A stretch of DNA of 64,000 nt from Hyperoodon ampullatus (taxonomy: Eukaryota; Chordata; Mammalia; Artiodactyla; Ziphiidae). The position numbers and the translations under genes are program-made. Of this stretch, positions 50,430 through 62,610 are shown piece by piece. Under the pieces are notes generated by a model that was not told where the DNA came from, did not search any database, and saw nothing but the letters and a program-made list of their open reading frames with translations. The number at the start of each line of letters is the position of its first letter. Position 1 is the stretch's first letter. The stretch spans positions 868,001 through 932,000 of the forward strand of contig CATKHW010000013.1 in the NCBI GenBank assembly GCA_949752795.1, in the 5' to 3' direction.

Positions 50430-52172
50430 CTCAACAAAAACGAGTTGAAAAATGGAGCTCAGGGGCACAGCAATTCACAAACTGGCCGAGTAATAAAGGA
50501 CAACTATCGTCCAAAAATCTGTTGAGGGAAGGCAACGAGGTGGACTTGAAAGCGAAGCAGAATAGCAGGAAACAGATTTCAAGAGGTACGTTGGAATCAC
50601 CTTTAAAGCACCGGATGAGGGGCACAACTTCGGCAATGATGCACGTGGCCAAAAAGGGCGTATGCGTTTTCTCCTGAATATATTCAGGAGAAAACGCATA
50701 CGCCCTTTTTGGCCAAGCAAGCAATCGGGCAATGCAAATCTGCATTACAAAGAAGTATCACTTACCACCGGTCAAAAGGGACATCCACAAAATGTGTAAA
50801 AACCAGAAAGGCAAGACAGACACTGGAGAACAGGGAGCCTTGTTATGCTGATGGGCGGATGTAAATTGCCAACTGCCTCTCTGGAGGAGTACATTGTGTT
50901 CCCTAAAACAAGTAAAGAACAGAGCTACAGAGCCAAGGGCACTTCCAGTCTAAGGAATATACCTTTGGAAAACTGAATATCAAAAAGACGCAGCCACCCC
51001 ATAATTTAGGGCTGCACTGCTTACAAGGACCTCAACTTGGGTACACCTTAAATATCCCAGGAAATATAAAAATGGTTCAAAAAATTGTGGTACTTACGTA
51101 CGATGGAATATCCCTCAGCCATGAAATCAATGACATAACACCAGTAGCAGCAAAACGGGTGGATTCAGGTACGATGATTCTAAGTGAAATAAGTCACAGA
51201 GAAAAAGAAACTTATCATAAGTTATCAGTTATGAAGATCCTGTAAACATGGCTACACTTGAACTGAGTTAGGAAAGAAAACAGTGTCTCACATTTAGAAA
51301 ACACTCTTATGCCTGCTTAAGGGGGAAGGAGAGGTGGTGTGATGCATAAAACCAGAGTTTGATATAAGCACAGGTACCGTTCCAAAAACCAACTACGGAA
51401 TATACAAGACCTACACCTTCCTCAGTGAAAGGGACTCAAAACCCCATATTTCCCGCAGAGGAATATATCTGACTAGTAAAGTAAGAATCTTAAAACCTAT
51501 GTATTGATATGTCTCCGTAAGGGAATCAAGTGTGTCTAGACTGGGATAAATATGGCAGCGAGAATCAGCTCAAACCCACTATAAAAAGGAAGTTCAAAAA
51601 TAAAACAAAAAAACTGGGAAATTCTTTACAATTCCTTCAGGGTCTCGGATGAAACCTGAAATGACCCTATCTACAATGACAGCTGGATGTGGCATAATGC
51701 TGGACACTTGGGACTGAGAGGATTGGTGAGATTGGGTGAGCAAATGCAGACCCTTTAAAGCAATAATGCATGGCACACATTCCATGGGTCCCAACTCTCC
51801 AGGTTGAAGGGAATATTACTACAGATATAACATGTACGGGAATCCTAGAGAACGGACACACTGTGAATACGAAAGGTTTCTAAACCTCAACGAATAGTCC
51901 CTCTCCTGGTGCTCCGGTTTGACTTTCCATCTGCTTTATTATCAACCTCCCAACTTGGAGAGACAGCCCCTTTAACCTCCTGGTTCGCACAGGTTGCCAA
52001 TTTGGCAGAGGATGAAAGGGAAGAGGGAGAACCAATGAGAGAGTAGCTGTTAGGCATTTGGACGGGCACATATCACTCTAATTTCCCGGCAGAAAGAAGA
52101 ATTAACCAAAGTCTCAGCCACCCACTGGGAATCAGTATAGATCCTGAACCAAAATTTTGGACTTGCGGTCAG
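50430..52172 (+). repeat. Monomer 30 (equivalent of monomer 26)
   Basis: 1,743 bp with the 5-bp duplication (gtaaagtaag near 51476). Palindrome at 50644-50717, perfect except for the same outer-edge change as monomer 26. gggaatcc state. Confidence 0.9.
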
Positions 52173-53250
52173 CTCACCAAAAACGAGTTGAAAAATGGAG
52201 CTCAGGGGCACAGCAATTCACAAACTGGCCGAGTAATAAAGGACAACTATCGTCCAAAAATCTGTTGAGGGAAGGCAACGAGGTGGACTTGAAAGCGAGG
52301 CAGAATAGCAGGAAACAGATTTCAAGAGGTACGTTGGAATCGCCTTTAAAGCACAGGAAGAGGGGCACAACTTCGACAATGATGCACTTGGCCAAAAAGG
52401 GCGTATGCGTTTTCTCCTGAATATATTCAGGAGAAAACGCATACGCCCTTTTTGGCCAAGCAAGCAAGCGGGCAATGCAATTCTGCACTACAAAGAAGTA
52501 TCACTTCCCACCGGTCCAAAGGGACATCCACAAAATGTGTAAAAACCAGAAAGGCAAGACAGGCCCTAGAGAACAGGGAGCCTTGTTATGCTGATGGGCG
52601 GGATGTAAATTGCCAACTGCCTCTCTGGAGGAGTGCATTGTGTTCCCTAAAACAAGTAAACAACAGAGCTACAGAGCCAAGGGCAGTTCCAGTCTAGGGA
52701 ATATACCTTGGGAAAACTGAAAATCAAAAAGACACAGCCACCCCAAAATTTAGGGCTGCACTGCTTACAAGGACCTCAACTTGGGTACACCTTAAATATC
52801 CCAGGAAATATAAAAATGGTTCAAAAAATTGTGGTACTTACGTACGATGGAATATCCCTCAGCCATGAAATCAATGTCATAAGACCAGTAGCAGCAAAAT
52901 GGGTGGATTCAGGTACGATGATTCTAAGTGAAATAAGTCACACAGAAAAAGAAACTTATCATAAGATATCACTTATGAAGATCCTGTAAACATGGCTACA
53001 CTTGAACTGAGTTAGGAAAGAGAACAGTGTCTCACATTTAGAAAACACTCTTATGCCTGCTTAAGGGGGAAGGAGAGGTGGGGTGATGCATAAAACCAGA
53101 GTTTGATATAAGCACAGGTACCGTTCCAAAAACCAACTATGGAATAGACAAGACCTACACCTTCCTCAGTGAAAGGGACTCAAAACGCCATATTTCCCGC
53201 AGAGGAATATATCTGACTAGTAAGAATCTTAAAACCTATGTATTGATATG
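50430..53250 (+). repeat. Block D, partial second copy of block C (monomers 30-31)
   Basis: Homologous to 43472-46290 at offset 6,958. The match weakens near 53250, where monomer 31 switches to variants typical of monomers 15, 25 and 28. Differences from block C are few, for example ttccct against ttccgt near 50900 and gacgcag against gacacag near 50989. Confidence 0.68.
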
Positions 53251-53911
53251 TCTCCATAAGGGAATCAAGTGTGTCTAGACTGGCATAAACATGGCAGCGA
53301 GAATCAGCTCAAACCCACTATAAAAAGGAATTTCAAAAACAAAACAAAAAAACTGGGAAATTCTTTACAATTCCTTCAGGGTCTCTGATGAAACCTGGAA
53401 TGACCCTATCTACAACGACAGCTGGATGTGGCATAAGGCTGGACAATTTGGACTGAGAGGATTGGTGAGATTGGGTGAACAAATGCAGACCATTTAAAGC
53501 AATAATGCATGGCACACATTCCATGGGTCCCAACTCTCCAGGTTGAAGGGAATATTACTACAGATGTAACATGTACGGGAATCCTAGAGAACGGACACAC
53601 TGTGAATACGAAAGGTTTCTAAAACTCAACGAATAGTCCCTCTCCTGGTGCTCCGGTTTGACTTTCCATCTGCTTTATTATCAACCTCCCAACTTGGAGA
53701 GACAGCCCCTTTAACCTCCTGGTTCGCACAGGTTGCCAATTTGGCAGAGGATGAAAGGGAAGAGGGAGAACCAATGAGACAGTAGCTGTTAGGCATTTGG
53801 ACGGGCACATATCACTGTAATTTCCCGGCAGGAAGAAGAATTAACCAAAGTCTCAGCCAGCCACCGGGAATCAGTATAGATCCGGAACCAAAATTTTGGA
53901 CTTGCGGTCAG
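52173..53911 (+). repeat. Monomer 31 (equivalent of monomer 27, mosaic right part)
   Basis: 1,739 bp. Perfect palindrome at 52387-52460. Monomer 27 type until about 53250, then monomer 15/25/28 states (tacaacgac, gacaatttggac, gaccatttaaag), then back to gggaatcc at 53577. Confidence 0.88.
53250..53572. other. Probable gene conversion tract in monomer 31
   Basis: Within this interval monomer 31 carries states of monomers 15/25/28 (acaacgac, tttggactg, gaacaaatgc, ccatttaaag). Both outside parts follow monomer 27. The length is about 200-320 bp. Confidence 0.6.
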
Positions 53912-55652
53912 CTCACCAAAAACGAGTTGAAAAATGGAGCTCAGGGGCACAGCAATTCACAAACTGGCCGAGTAATAAAGGACAACTATCGTCCAAAAAT
54001 CTGTTGAGGGAAGGCAACGAGGCGGACTTGAAAGCGAGGCAGAATAACAGGACACAGATTTCAAGAGGTACGTTGGAATCGCCTTTAAAGCACAGGAAGA
54101 GGGGCACAACTTCGACAATGATGCACTTGGCCAAAAAGGGTGTATGCGTTTTCTCCTGAATATATACAGGAGAAAACGCATATGCCCTTTTTGGCCAAGC
54201 AAGCAAGTGGGCAATGGAAATCTGCACTACAAAGAAGTATCACTTCCCACAGGTCAAAAGGGACATCCACAAAATGTGTAAAAACCAGAAAGGCAAGACA
54301 GGCCCTGGAGAACAGGGAGCCTTGTTATGCTGATGGGCGGGATGTAAATTGCCAACTGCCTCTCTGGAGGAGTGCATTGTGTTCCCTAAAACAAGTAAAC
54401 AACAGAGCTACAGAGCCAAGGGCACTTCCAGTCTAGGGAATATACCTGGGAAAAACTGAAAATCAATAAGACAGAGCCACCCCAAAATTTAGGGCTGCAC
54501 TGCTTACAAGGACCTCAACTTGGGTACACCTTAAATATCCCAGGAAATATAAAATTGGTTCAAAAAATTGTGGTACTTACGTACGATGGAATATCCCTCA
54601 GCCATGAAATCAATGTCATAAGACCAGTAGCAGCAAAATGGGTGGATTCAGGTACGATGATTTTAAGTGAAATAAGTCACAGAGAAAAAGAAACTTATCA
54701 TAAGGTATCACTTATGAAGATCCTGTAAACATGGCTACACTTGAACTGAGTTAGGAAAGAGAAAAGTGTCTCACATTTAGAAAACACTCTTATGCCTGCT
54801 TAAGGGGGAAGGAGAGGTGGGGTGATGCATAAAACCAGAGTTTGATATAAGCACAGGTACCGTTCCAAAAACCAACTATGGAATAGACAAGACCTACACC
54901 TTCCTCAGTGAAAGGGACTCAAAACCCCATATTTCCCGCAGAGGAATATATCTGACTAGTAAGAATCTTAAAACCTATGTATTGATATGTCTCCGTAAGG
55001 GAATCAAGTGTGTCTAGACTGGCACAAACATGGCAGCGAGAATCAGCTCAAACCCACTATAAAAAGGAATTTCATAAACAAAACAAAAAAAAACAGGGAA
55101 ATTCTTTACAATTCCTTCAGGGTCTCTGATGAAACCTGAAATGACCCTATCTACAATGACAGCTGGATGTGGCATAAGGCTGGACACTTGGGACTGAGAG
55201 GATTGGTGAGATAGGGTGAGCAAATGCAGACCCTTTAAAGCAATAATGCATGGCACACATTCCATGGGTCCCAACTCTCCAGGTTGAAGGGAATATTACT
55301 ACAGATATAACATGTACGGGAATCCTAGAGAACGGACACACTGTGAATACGAAAGGTTTCTAAAACTCAACGAATAGTCCCTCTCCTGGTGCTCCGGTTT
55401 GACTTTCCATCTGCTTTATTATCAACCTCCCAACTTGGAGAGACAGCCCCTTTAACCTCATGGTTCGCACAGGTTGCCAATTTGGCAGAGGATGAAAGGG
55501 AAGAGGGAGAACCAATGAGAGAGTAGCTGTTAGGCATTTGGACGGGCACATATCACTGTAATTTCCCGGCAGGAAGAAGAATTAACCAAAGTCTCAGCCA
55601 CCCACCAGGAATCAGTATAGATCCTGAACCAAAATTTTGGACTTGCGGTCAG
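53912..55652 (+). repeat. Monomer 32
   Basis: 1,741 bp. Palindrome at 54126-54199 with three mismatched pairs, including the centre (tatatacagg) and a CpG site changed to different bases in the two arms. The A-rich tail is longer, near 55080-55093. gggaatcc state. Confidence 0.9.
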
Positions 55653-57387
55653 CTCACCAAAAACGAGTTGAAAAATGGAGCTCAGGGGCACAGCAATTCA
55701 CAAACTGGCCGAGTAATAAAGGACAACTATCGTCCAAAAATCTGATGAGGGAAGGCAACGAGGCGGACTTTAAATCGTGGCAGAATAGCAGGAAACAGAT
55801 TTCAAGAGGTACGTTGGAATCGCCTTTAAAGCACAGGAAGAGGGGCACAACTTCGACAATGATGCACTTGGCCAAAAAGGGCGTATGCGTTTTCTCCTGA
55901 ATATATTCAGGAGAAAACGCATACGCCCTTTTTGGCCAAGCAAGCAAGCGGGCAATGCAAATCTGCACTACAAAGAAGTATCACTTCCCACCGGTCAAAA
56001 GGGACATCCACAAAATGTGTAAAAACCAGAAAGGCAAGACAGGCCCTGGAGAACAGGGTGCCTTGTTATGCTGATGGGCGGGATGTAAATTGCCAACTGC
56101 CTCTCTGGAGGAGTGCATTGTGTTCCCTAAAACAAGTAAACAACAGAGCTACAGAGCCAAGGGCACTTCCAGTCTAGGGAATATACCTTGGGAAAACTGA
56201 AAATCAAAAAGACACAGCCACCCCAAAATTTAGGGCTGCACTGCTTACAAGGACCTCAACTTGGGTACACCTTAAATATCCCAGGAAATATAAAATTGGT
56301 TCAAAAAATTGGGGTACTTACGTACGATGGAATATCCCTCAGCCATGAAATCAATGTCATAAGACCAGTAGCAGCAAAATGGGTGGATTCAGGTACGATG
56401 ATTCTAAGTGAAATAAGTCACACAGAAAAAGAAACTTATCATAAGATATCACTTATGAAGATCCTGTAAACATGGCTACACTTGAACTGAGTTAGGAAAG
56501 AGAACAGTGTCTCACATTTAGAAAACACTCTTATGCCTGCTTAAGGGGGAAGGAGAGGTGGGGTGATGCATAAAACCAGAGTTTGATATAAGCACAGGTA
56601 CCGTTCCAAAAACCAACTATGGAATAGACAAGACCTACACCTTCCTCAGTGAAAGGGACTCAAAACCCCATATTTCCCGCAGAGGAATATATCTGACTAG
56701 TAAGAATCTTAAAACCTATGTATTGATATGTCTCCATAAGGGAATCAAGTGTGTCTAGACTGGCATAAACATGGCAGCGAGAATCAGCTCAAACTCACTA
56801 TGAAAAGGAATTTCAAAAACAAAACAAACAAACTGGGAAATTCTTTACAATTCCTTCAGGGTCTCTGATGAAACCTGGAATGACCCTATCTACAATGACA
56901 GCTGGATGTGTCATAAGGAGGGACACTTGGGACTGAGACGATTGGTGAGATTGGGTGAGCAAATGCAGACCCTTTAAAGCACAAATGCCTGGCACCCATT
57001 CCATGGGTCCCAACTCTCCAGGTTGAAGGGAATATTACTACAGCTATAACATGTACGGGAAATATAGAGAACGGACACACTGTGAATACGAAAGGTTTCT
57101 AAAACTCAACGAATAGTCCCTCTCCTGGTGCTCCGGTTTGACTCATCTGCTTTACTATCAACCTCCCAACTTGGAGAGACAGCCCCTTTAACCTCCTGGT
57201 TCGCACAGGTTGCCAATTTGGCAGAGGATGAAAGGGAAGAGGGAGAACCAATGAGAGAGTAGCTGTCAGGCATTTGAACGGGCACATATCACTGTAATTT
57301 CCCGGCAGGAAGAAGAATAACCAAAGTCTCAGCCTCCCACAGGGAACCAGCCTAGGTCCTGAACCAAAATGTTGGACTTGCGGTCAG
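55653..57387 (+). repeat. Monomer 33
   Basis: 1,735 bp, the shortest complete monomer, because of a 4-base loss (gtttgactcatctgc near 57138) and a one-base loss near 57318. Perfect palindrome at 55867-55940. cacaaatgcc state and private gggaaatatag near 57057. Confidence 0.9.
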
Positions 57388-59128
57388 CTCACCAAAAACT
57401 AGTTGAAAAATGGAGCTCAGGGGCACAGCAATTCACAAACTGGCCGAGTAATAAAGGACAACTATCGTCCAAAAATCTGTTGAGGGAAGGCAATGAGGCG
57501 GACTTGAAAGCGAGGCAGAATAGCAGGAAACAGATTTCAAGAGGTTCGTTGGAATCGCCTTTAAAGCACAGGAAGAGGGGCACAACTTCAACAATGATGC
57601 ACTTGTCCAAAAAGGGCACATGCGTTTTCTCCTGAATATATTCAGGAGAAAACGCATATGCCCTTTTTGGCCAAGCAAGCAAGCGGGCAATGCAAATCTG
57701 CACTACAAAGAAGTATCACTTCCCACCGGTCAAAAGGGACATCCACAAAATGTGTAAAAACCAGAAAGGCAAGACAGGCCCTGGAGAACAGGGAGCCTTG
57801 TTATGCTGATGGGCGGGATGTAAATTGCCAACTGCCTCTCTGGAGCAGTGCATTGTGTTCCCTAAAACAAGGAAACAACAGAGCTACAGAGCCCAGGGCA
57901 CTTCCAGTCTAGGGAATATTCTTTGGGAAAACTGAAAATCAATAAGACACAGCCACCCCAAAATTTAGGACTGCACTGCTTACAAGGACCTCAACTTGGG
58001 TACACCTTAAATATCCCAGGAAATATAAAAATGGTTCAAAAATTTGTGGTACTTACATACGATGGAATATCCCTCAGCCATGAAATAAATGTCATAAGAC
58101 CTGTAGCAGCAAAATGGGTGGATTCAGGTACGATGATTCTAAGTGAAATAAGTCACACAGAAAAAGAAAGTTATCATAAGATATCACTTATGAAGATCCT
58201 GTAAACATGGCTACACTTGAACTGAGTTAGGAAAGAGAACAGTGTCTCACATTTAGAAAACACTCTTATGCCTGCTTAAGGGGGAAGGAGAGGTGGGGTG
58301 ATGCATAAAACCAGAGTTTGATATAAGCACAGGTAGCGTTCCAAAAACCAACTATGGAATAGACAAGACCTACACCTTCCTCAGTGAAAGGGACTCAAAA
58401 CACCATATTTCCCGCAGAGGAATATATCTGACTAGTAAGAATCTTAAAACCTATGTATTGATGTGTCTCCATAAGGGAATCAAGTGTGTCTAGACTGGCA
58501 TAAACATGGCAGCGAGAATCAGCTCAAACCCACTATAAAAAGGAATTTCAAAAACAAAACAAAAAAACTGGGAAATTCTTTACAATTCCTTCAGGGTCTC
58601 TGATGAAACCTGGAATGACCCTATCTACAACGACAGCTGGATGTGGCATAAGGCTGGACACTTGGGACTGAGCGGATTGTTGAGATTGGTGTGAGCAAAT
58701 GCAGACCCTTTAAAGCACAAATGCCTGGCACCCATTCCATGTGTCCCAGCTCTCCAGGTTGAAGGGAATATTAATACAGCTATAACATGTACGGGAAACC
58801 TAGAGAACAGACACACTGTGAAATTACAAAGGTTTCTAAAACTCAACGAATAGTCCTTCTCCAGGTGCTCCGGTTTGACTTTCCATCTGCTTTACTATCA
58901 ACCTCCCAACTTGGAGAGACAGCCCCTTTAACCTCCTGGTTCGCACAGGTTGCCAATTTGGCAGAGGATGAAAGGGAAGAGGAGGAACCAATGAGAGAGT
59001 AGCTGTTAGGCATTTGGCCGGGCACATATCACTGTAATTTCCCGGCAGGAAGAAGAATTAACCAAAGTCTCAGCCACCCACCGGGAACCAGCATAGGTCC
59101 TGAACCAAAATTTTGGACTTGCGGTCAG
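57388..59128 (+). repeat. Monomer 34
   Basis: 1,741 bp. Palindrome at 57602-57675 with two mismatched pairs (cttgtcc and gggcaca, left). Has ttcgttggaatcg at 57545-57557, a near CENP-B box. Several one-base insertions near 58690 and 58820. Confidence 0.9.
57544..57560 (+). other. CENP-B box-like 17-mer (monomer 34)
   Basis: Reads gttcgttggaatcgcct. Against the human CENP-B box (YTTCGTTGGAARCGGGA) it matches 12 of 17 positions and 7 of the 9 core positions (TTCG, A, CG), lacking the final two G of the core. Most monomers have tacg here and match one core base fewer. Binding is doubtful without the GG. Confidence 0.35.
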
Positions 59129-60871
59129 CTCACCAAAAACTAGTTGAAAAATGGAGCTCAGGGGCACAGCAATTCACAAACTGGCCGAATAATAAAGGAC
59201 AACTATCGTCCAAAAAATCTGTTGAGGGAAGGCAACGAGGCGGACTCGAATGCGAGGCAGAATAGCAGGAAACAGATTTCAAGAGGTACGTTGGAATCAC
59301 CTTTAAAGCACAGGAAGAGGGGCACAACTTCGACAATGATGCACTTGGCCAAAAAGGGCGTATGCGTTTTCTCCTGAATATATTCAGGGAGAAAACGCAT
59401 ACGCCCTTTTGGCCAAGCAAGCAAGCGGGCAATGCAAATCTGCACTACAAAGAAGTATCACTTCCCACCGGTCAAAAGGGACATCCACAAAATGTGTAAA
59501 AACCAGAAAGGCAAGACAGGCCCTGGAGAACAGGGAGCCTTCTAATGCTGATGGGCGGGATGTAAATTGCCAACTGCCTCTCTGGAGGAGTGCATTGTGT
59601 TCCCTAAAACAAGTAAACAACAGAGCTACAGAGCCAAGGGCACTTCCAGTCTAGGGGAATATACCTTGGGAAAAACTGAAAAATCAATAAGACAGAGCCA
59701 CCCCAAAATTTAGGGCTGCACTGCTTACAAGGACCTCAACTTGGGTACACCTTAAATATCCCAGGAAATATAAAAATGGTTCAAAAAATTGTGGTACTTA
59801 CGTACGATGGAATATCCCTCAGCCATGAAATCAATGTCATAAGACCAGTAGCAGCAAAATGGGTGGATTCACGTACGATGATTCTAAGTGAAATAAGTCA
59901 CACAGAAAAAGAAACTTATCATAAGATATCTCTTATGAAGATCCTGCAAACATGGCTACACTTGAACTGAGTTAGGAAAGAGAACAGTGTCTCACATTTA
60001 GAAAACACTCTTATGCCTGCTTAAGGGGAAGGAGAGGTGGGGTGATGAATAACACAAGAATTTGATATAAGCACAGGTACCGTTCCAAAAACCAACTATG
60101 GAATAGACGAGACCTACACCTTCCTCAGTGAAAGGGACTCAAAACCACATATTTCGCGCAGAGGAATATATCTGACTAGTAAGTATCTTAAAACCTATGT
60201 ATTGATATGTCTCCGTAAGGGAATCAAGTGTGTCTAGACTGGCATAAACATGGCAGCGAGAATCAGCTCAAACTCACTATGAAAATGAATTTCAAAAACA
60301 AAACAAAAAAACTGGGAAATTCTTTACAATTCCTTCAGGGTCTCTGATGAAACCTGGAAAGACCCTATCTACAATGACAGCTGGATGTGTCATAAGGAGG
60401 GGACACTTGGGACTGAGACGATTGGTGAGATTGGGTGAGCAAATGCAGACCCTTTAAAGCAATAATGCAGGGCACCCATTCCATGGGTCCCAACTCTCCA
60501 GGTTGAAGGGAATATTACTACAGCTATAACATGTACGGGAAACCTAGAGAACGGACACACTGTGAATACGAAAGGTTTCTAAAACTCAACGAATAGTCCC
60601 TCTCCTGGTGCTCCGGTTTGACTTTCCATCTGCTTTACTATCAACCTCCCAACTTGGAGAGACAGCCCCTTTAACCTCCTGGATCGCACACGTTACCAAT
60701 TTGGCAGAGGATGAAAGGGAATAGGGAGAACCAATGAGAGAGTAGCTGTTAGGCATTTGGACGGCCACATATCACTCTAATATCCTGGCAGGAAGAAGAA
60801 TTATCCAAAGTCTCAGCAACCCACCGGGAACCAGCATAGGTCCTGAACCAAAATTTTGGACTTGCGGTCAG
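59129..60871 (+). repeat. Monomer 35
   Basis: 1,743 bp. Palindrome at 59344-59417 is disturbed by an extra g right of the centre and a lost t in the right T-run. At least five more single-base homopolymer changes follow through 60400. tacg state at the near CENP-B site. Confidence 0.9.
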
Positions 60872-61027
60872 CTCACCAAAAACGAGTTGAAAAATGGAGC
60901 TCACGGGCACAGCAATTTACAATCTGGCCGAGTAATAAAGGACAACTATCGTCCAAAAATCTGTTGAGGGAAGGCAACGAGGCGGACTTGAAAGCGAGGC
61001 AGAATAGCAGGAAACAGATTTCAAGAG

Positions 61028-61044
61028 GTTCGTTGGAATCGCCT
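61028..61044 (+). other. CENP-B box-like 17-mer (monomer 36)
   Basis: Same 17 bases as at 57544-57560, two monomers away. Monomer 35, between them, has the ordinary tacg form, so the change is shared by alternate monomers. Confidence 0.35.
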
Positions 61045-61085
61045 TTAAAGCACAGGAAGAGGGGCACAACTTCAACAATGATGCA

Positions 61086-61159
61086 CTTGGCCAAAAAGGG
61101 CATATGCGTTTTCTCCTGAATATATTCAGGAGAAAACGCATATGCCCTTTTTGGCCAAG
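61086..61159. repeat. Perfect palindrome with matched CpG changes (monomer 36)
   Basis: All 37 pairs match, but both arms carry CG-to-CA / TG forms of the common sequence. Monomer 12 shows the same pair of changes, and monomers 10 and 11 show only the right-arm half. Confidence 0.85.
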
Positions 61160-62610
61160 CAAGCAAGCGGGCAATGCAAATCTGCACTACAAAGAAGTAT
61201 CACTTCCCACCAGTCAAAAGGGACATCCACAAAATGTGTAAAAACCAGAAAGGCAAGACAGGCCCTGGAGAACAGGGAGCCTTGTTATGCTGATGGGCGG
61301 GATGTAAATTGCCAACTGCCTCTCTGGAGGAGTGCATTGTGTTCCCTAAAACAAGTAAACAACAGAGCTACAGAGCCAAGGGCACTTCCAGTCTAGGGAA
61401 TATTCCTTGGGAAAACTGAAAATCAATAAGACACAGCCACCCCAAAATTTAGGGCTGCACTGCTTACAAGGACCTCAACTTGGGTACACCTTAAATATCC
61501 CAGGAAATATAAAAATGGTTCAAAAAATTGCGGTACTTACGTACGATGGAATATCCCTCAGCCATGAAATCAATGTCATAAGACCAGTAGCAGCAAAATG
61601 GGTGGATTCAGGTACGATGATTCTAAGTGAAATAAGTCACACAGAAAAAGAAACTTATCATAAGATATCACTTATGAAGATCCTGTAAACATGGCTACAC
61701 TTGAACTGAGTTAAGAAAGAGAACAGTGTCTCACATTTAGAAAACACTCTTATGCCTGCTTAAGGGGGAAGGAGAGGTGGGGTGATGCATAAAACCAGAG
61801 TTTGATATAAGCACAGGTACCGTTCCAAAAACCAACTATGGAATAGACAAGACCTACACCTTCCTCAGTGAAAGGGACTCAAAACCCCATATTTCCCGCA
61901 GAGGAATATATCTGACTACTAAGAATCTTAAAACCTATGTATTGATATGTCTCCATAAGGGAATCAAGTGTGTCTACACTGGCATAAACATGGCAGCGAG
62001 AATCAGCTCAAACTCACTATGAAAAGGAATTTCAAAAACAAAACAAAAAAACTGGGAAATTCTTTACAATTCCTTCAGGGTCTCTGATGAAACCTGGAAT
62101 GACCCTATCTACAACGACAGCTGGATGTGGCATAAGGCTGGACACTTGGGACTGAGAGGATTGGTGAGATTGGGTGAGCAAATGCAGACCCTTTAAAGCA
62201 CAAATGCATGGCACCCATTCCATGGGTCCCAACTCTCCAGGTTGAAGGGAATATTACTACAGCTATAACATGTACGGGAAACCTACAGAACGGACACACT
62301 GTGAATACGAAAGGTTTCTAAAACTCAACGAATAGTCCCTCTCCTGGTGCTCCGGTTTGACTTTCCATGTGCTTTACTATCAACCTCCCAACTTGGAGAG
62401 ACAGCCCCTTTAACTTCCTGGATCGCACAGGTTGCCAATTTGGCAGAGGATGAAAGGGAATAGGGAGAACCAATGAGAGAGTTGCTGTTAGGCATTTGGA
62501 CGGCCACATATCACTCTAATTTCCCGGCAGGAAGAAGAATTAACCAAAGTCTCAGCAACCCACCGGGAACCAGCATAGGTCCTGAACCAAAATTTTGGAC
62601 TTGCGGTCAG

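Larger units (their letters stand above)
60872..62610 (+). repeat. Monomer 36
   Basis: 1,739 bp. Palindrome at 61086-61159 is perfect although both arms differ from the usual sequence (gggcatatgcg and cgcatatgccc). Has the near CENP-B box at 61028-61044. cacaaatgcatgg near 62200. Confidence 0.9.
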
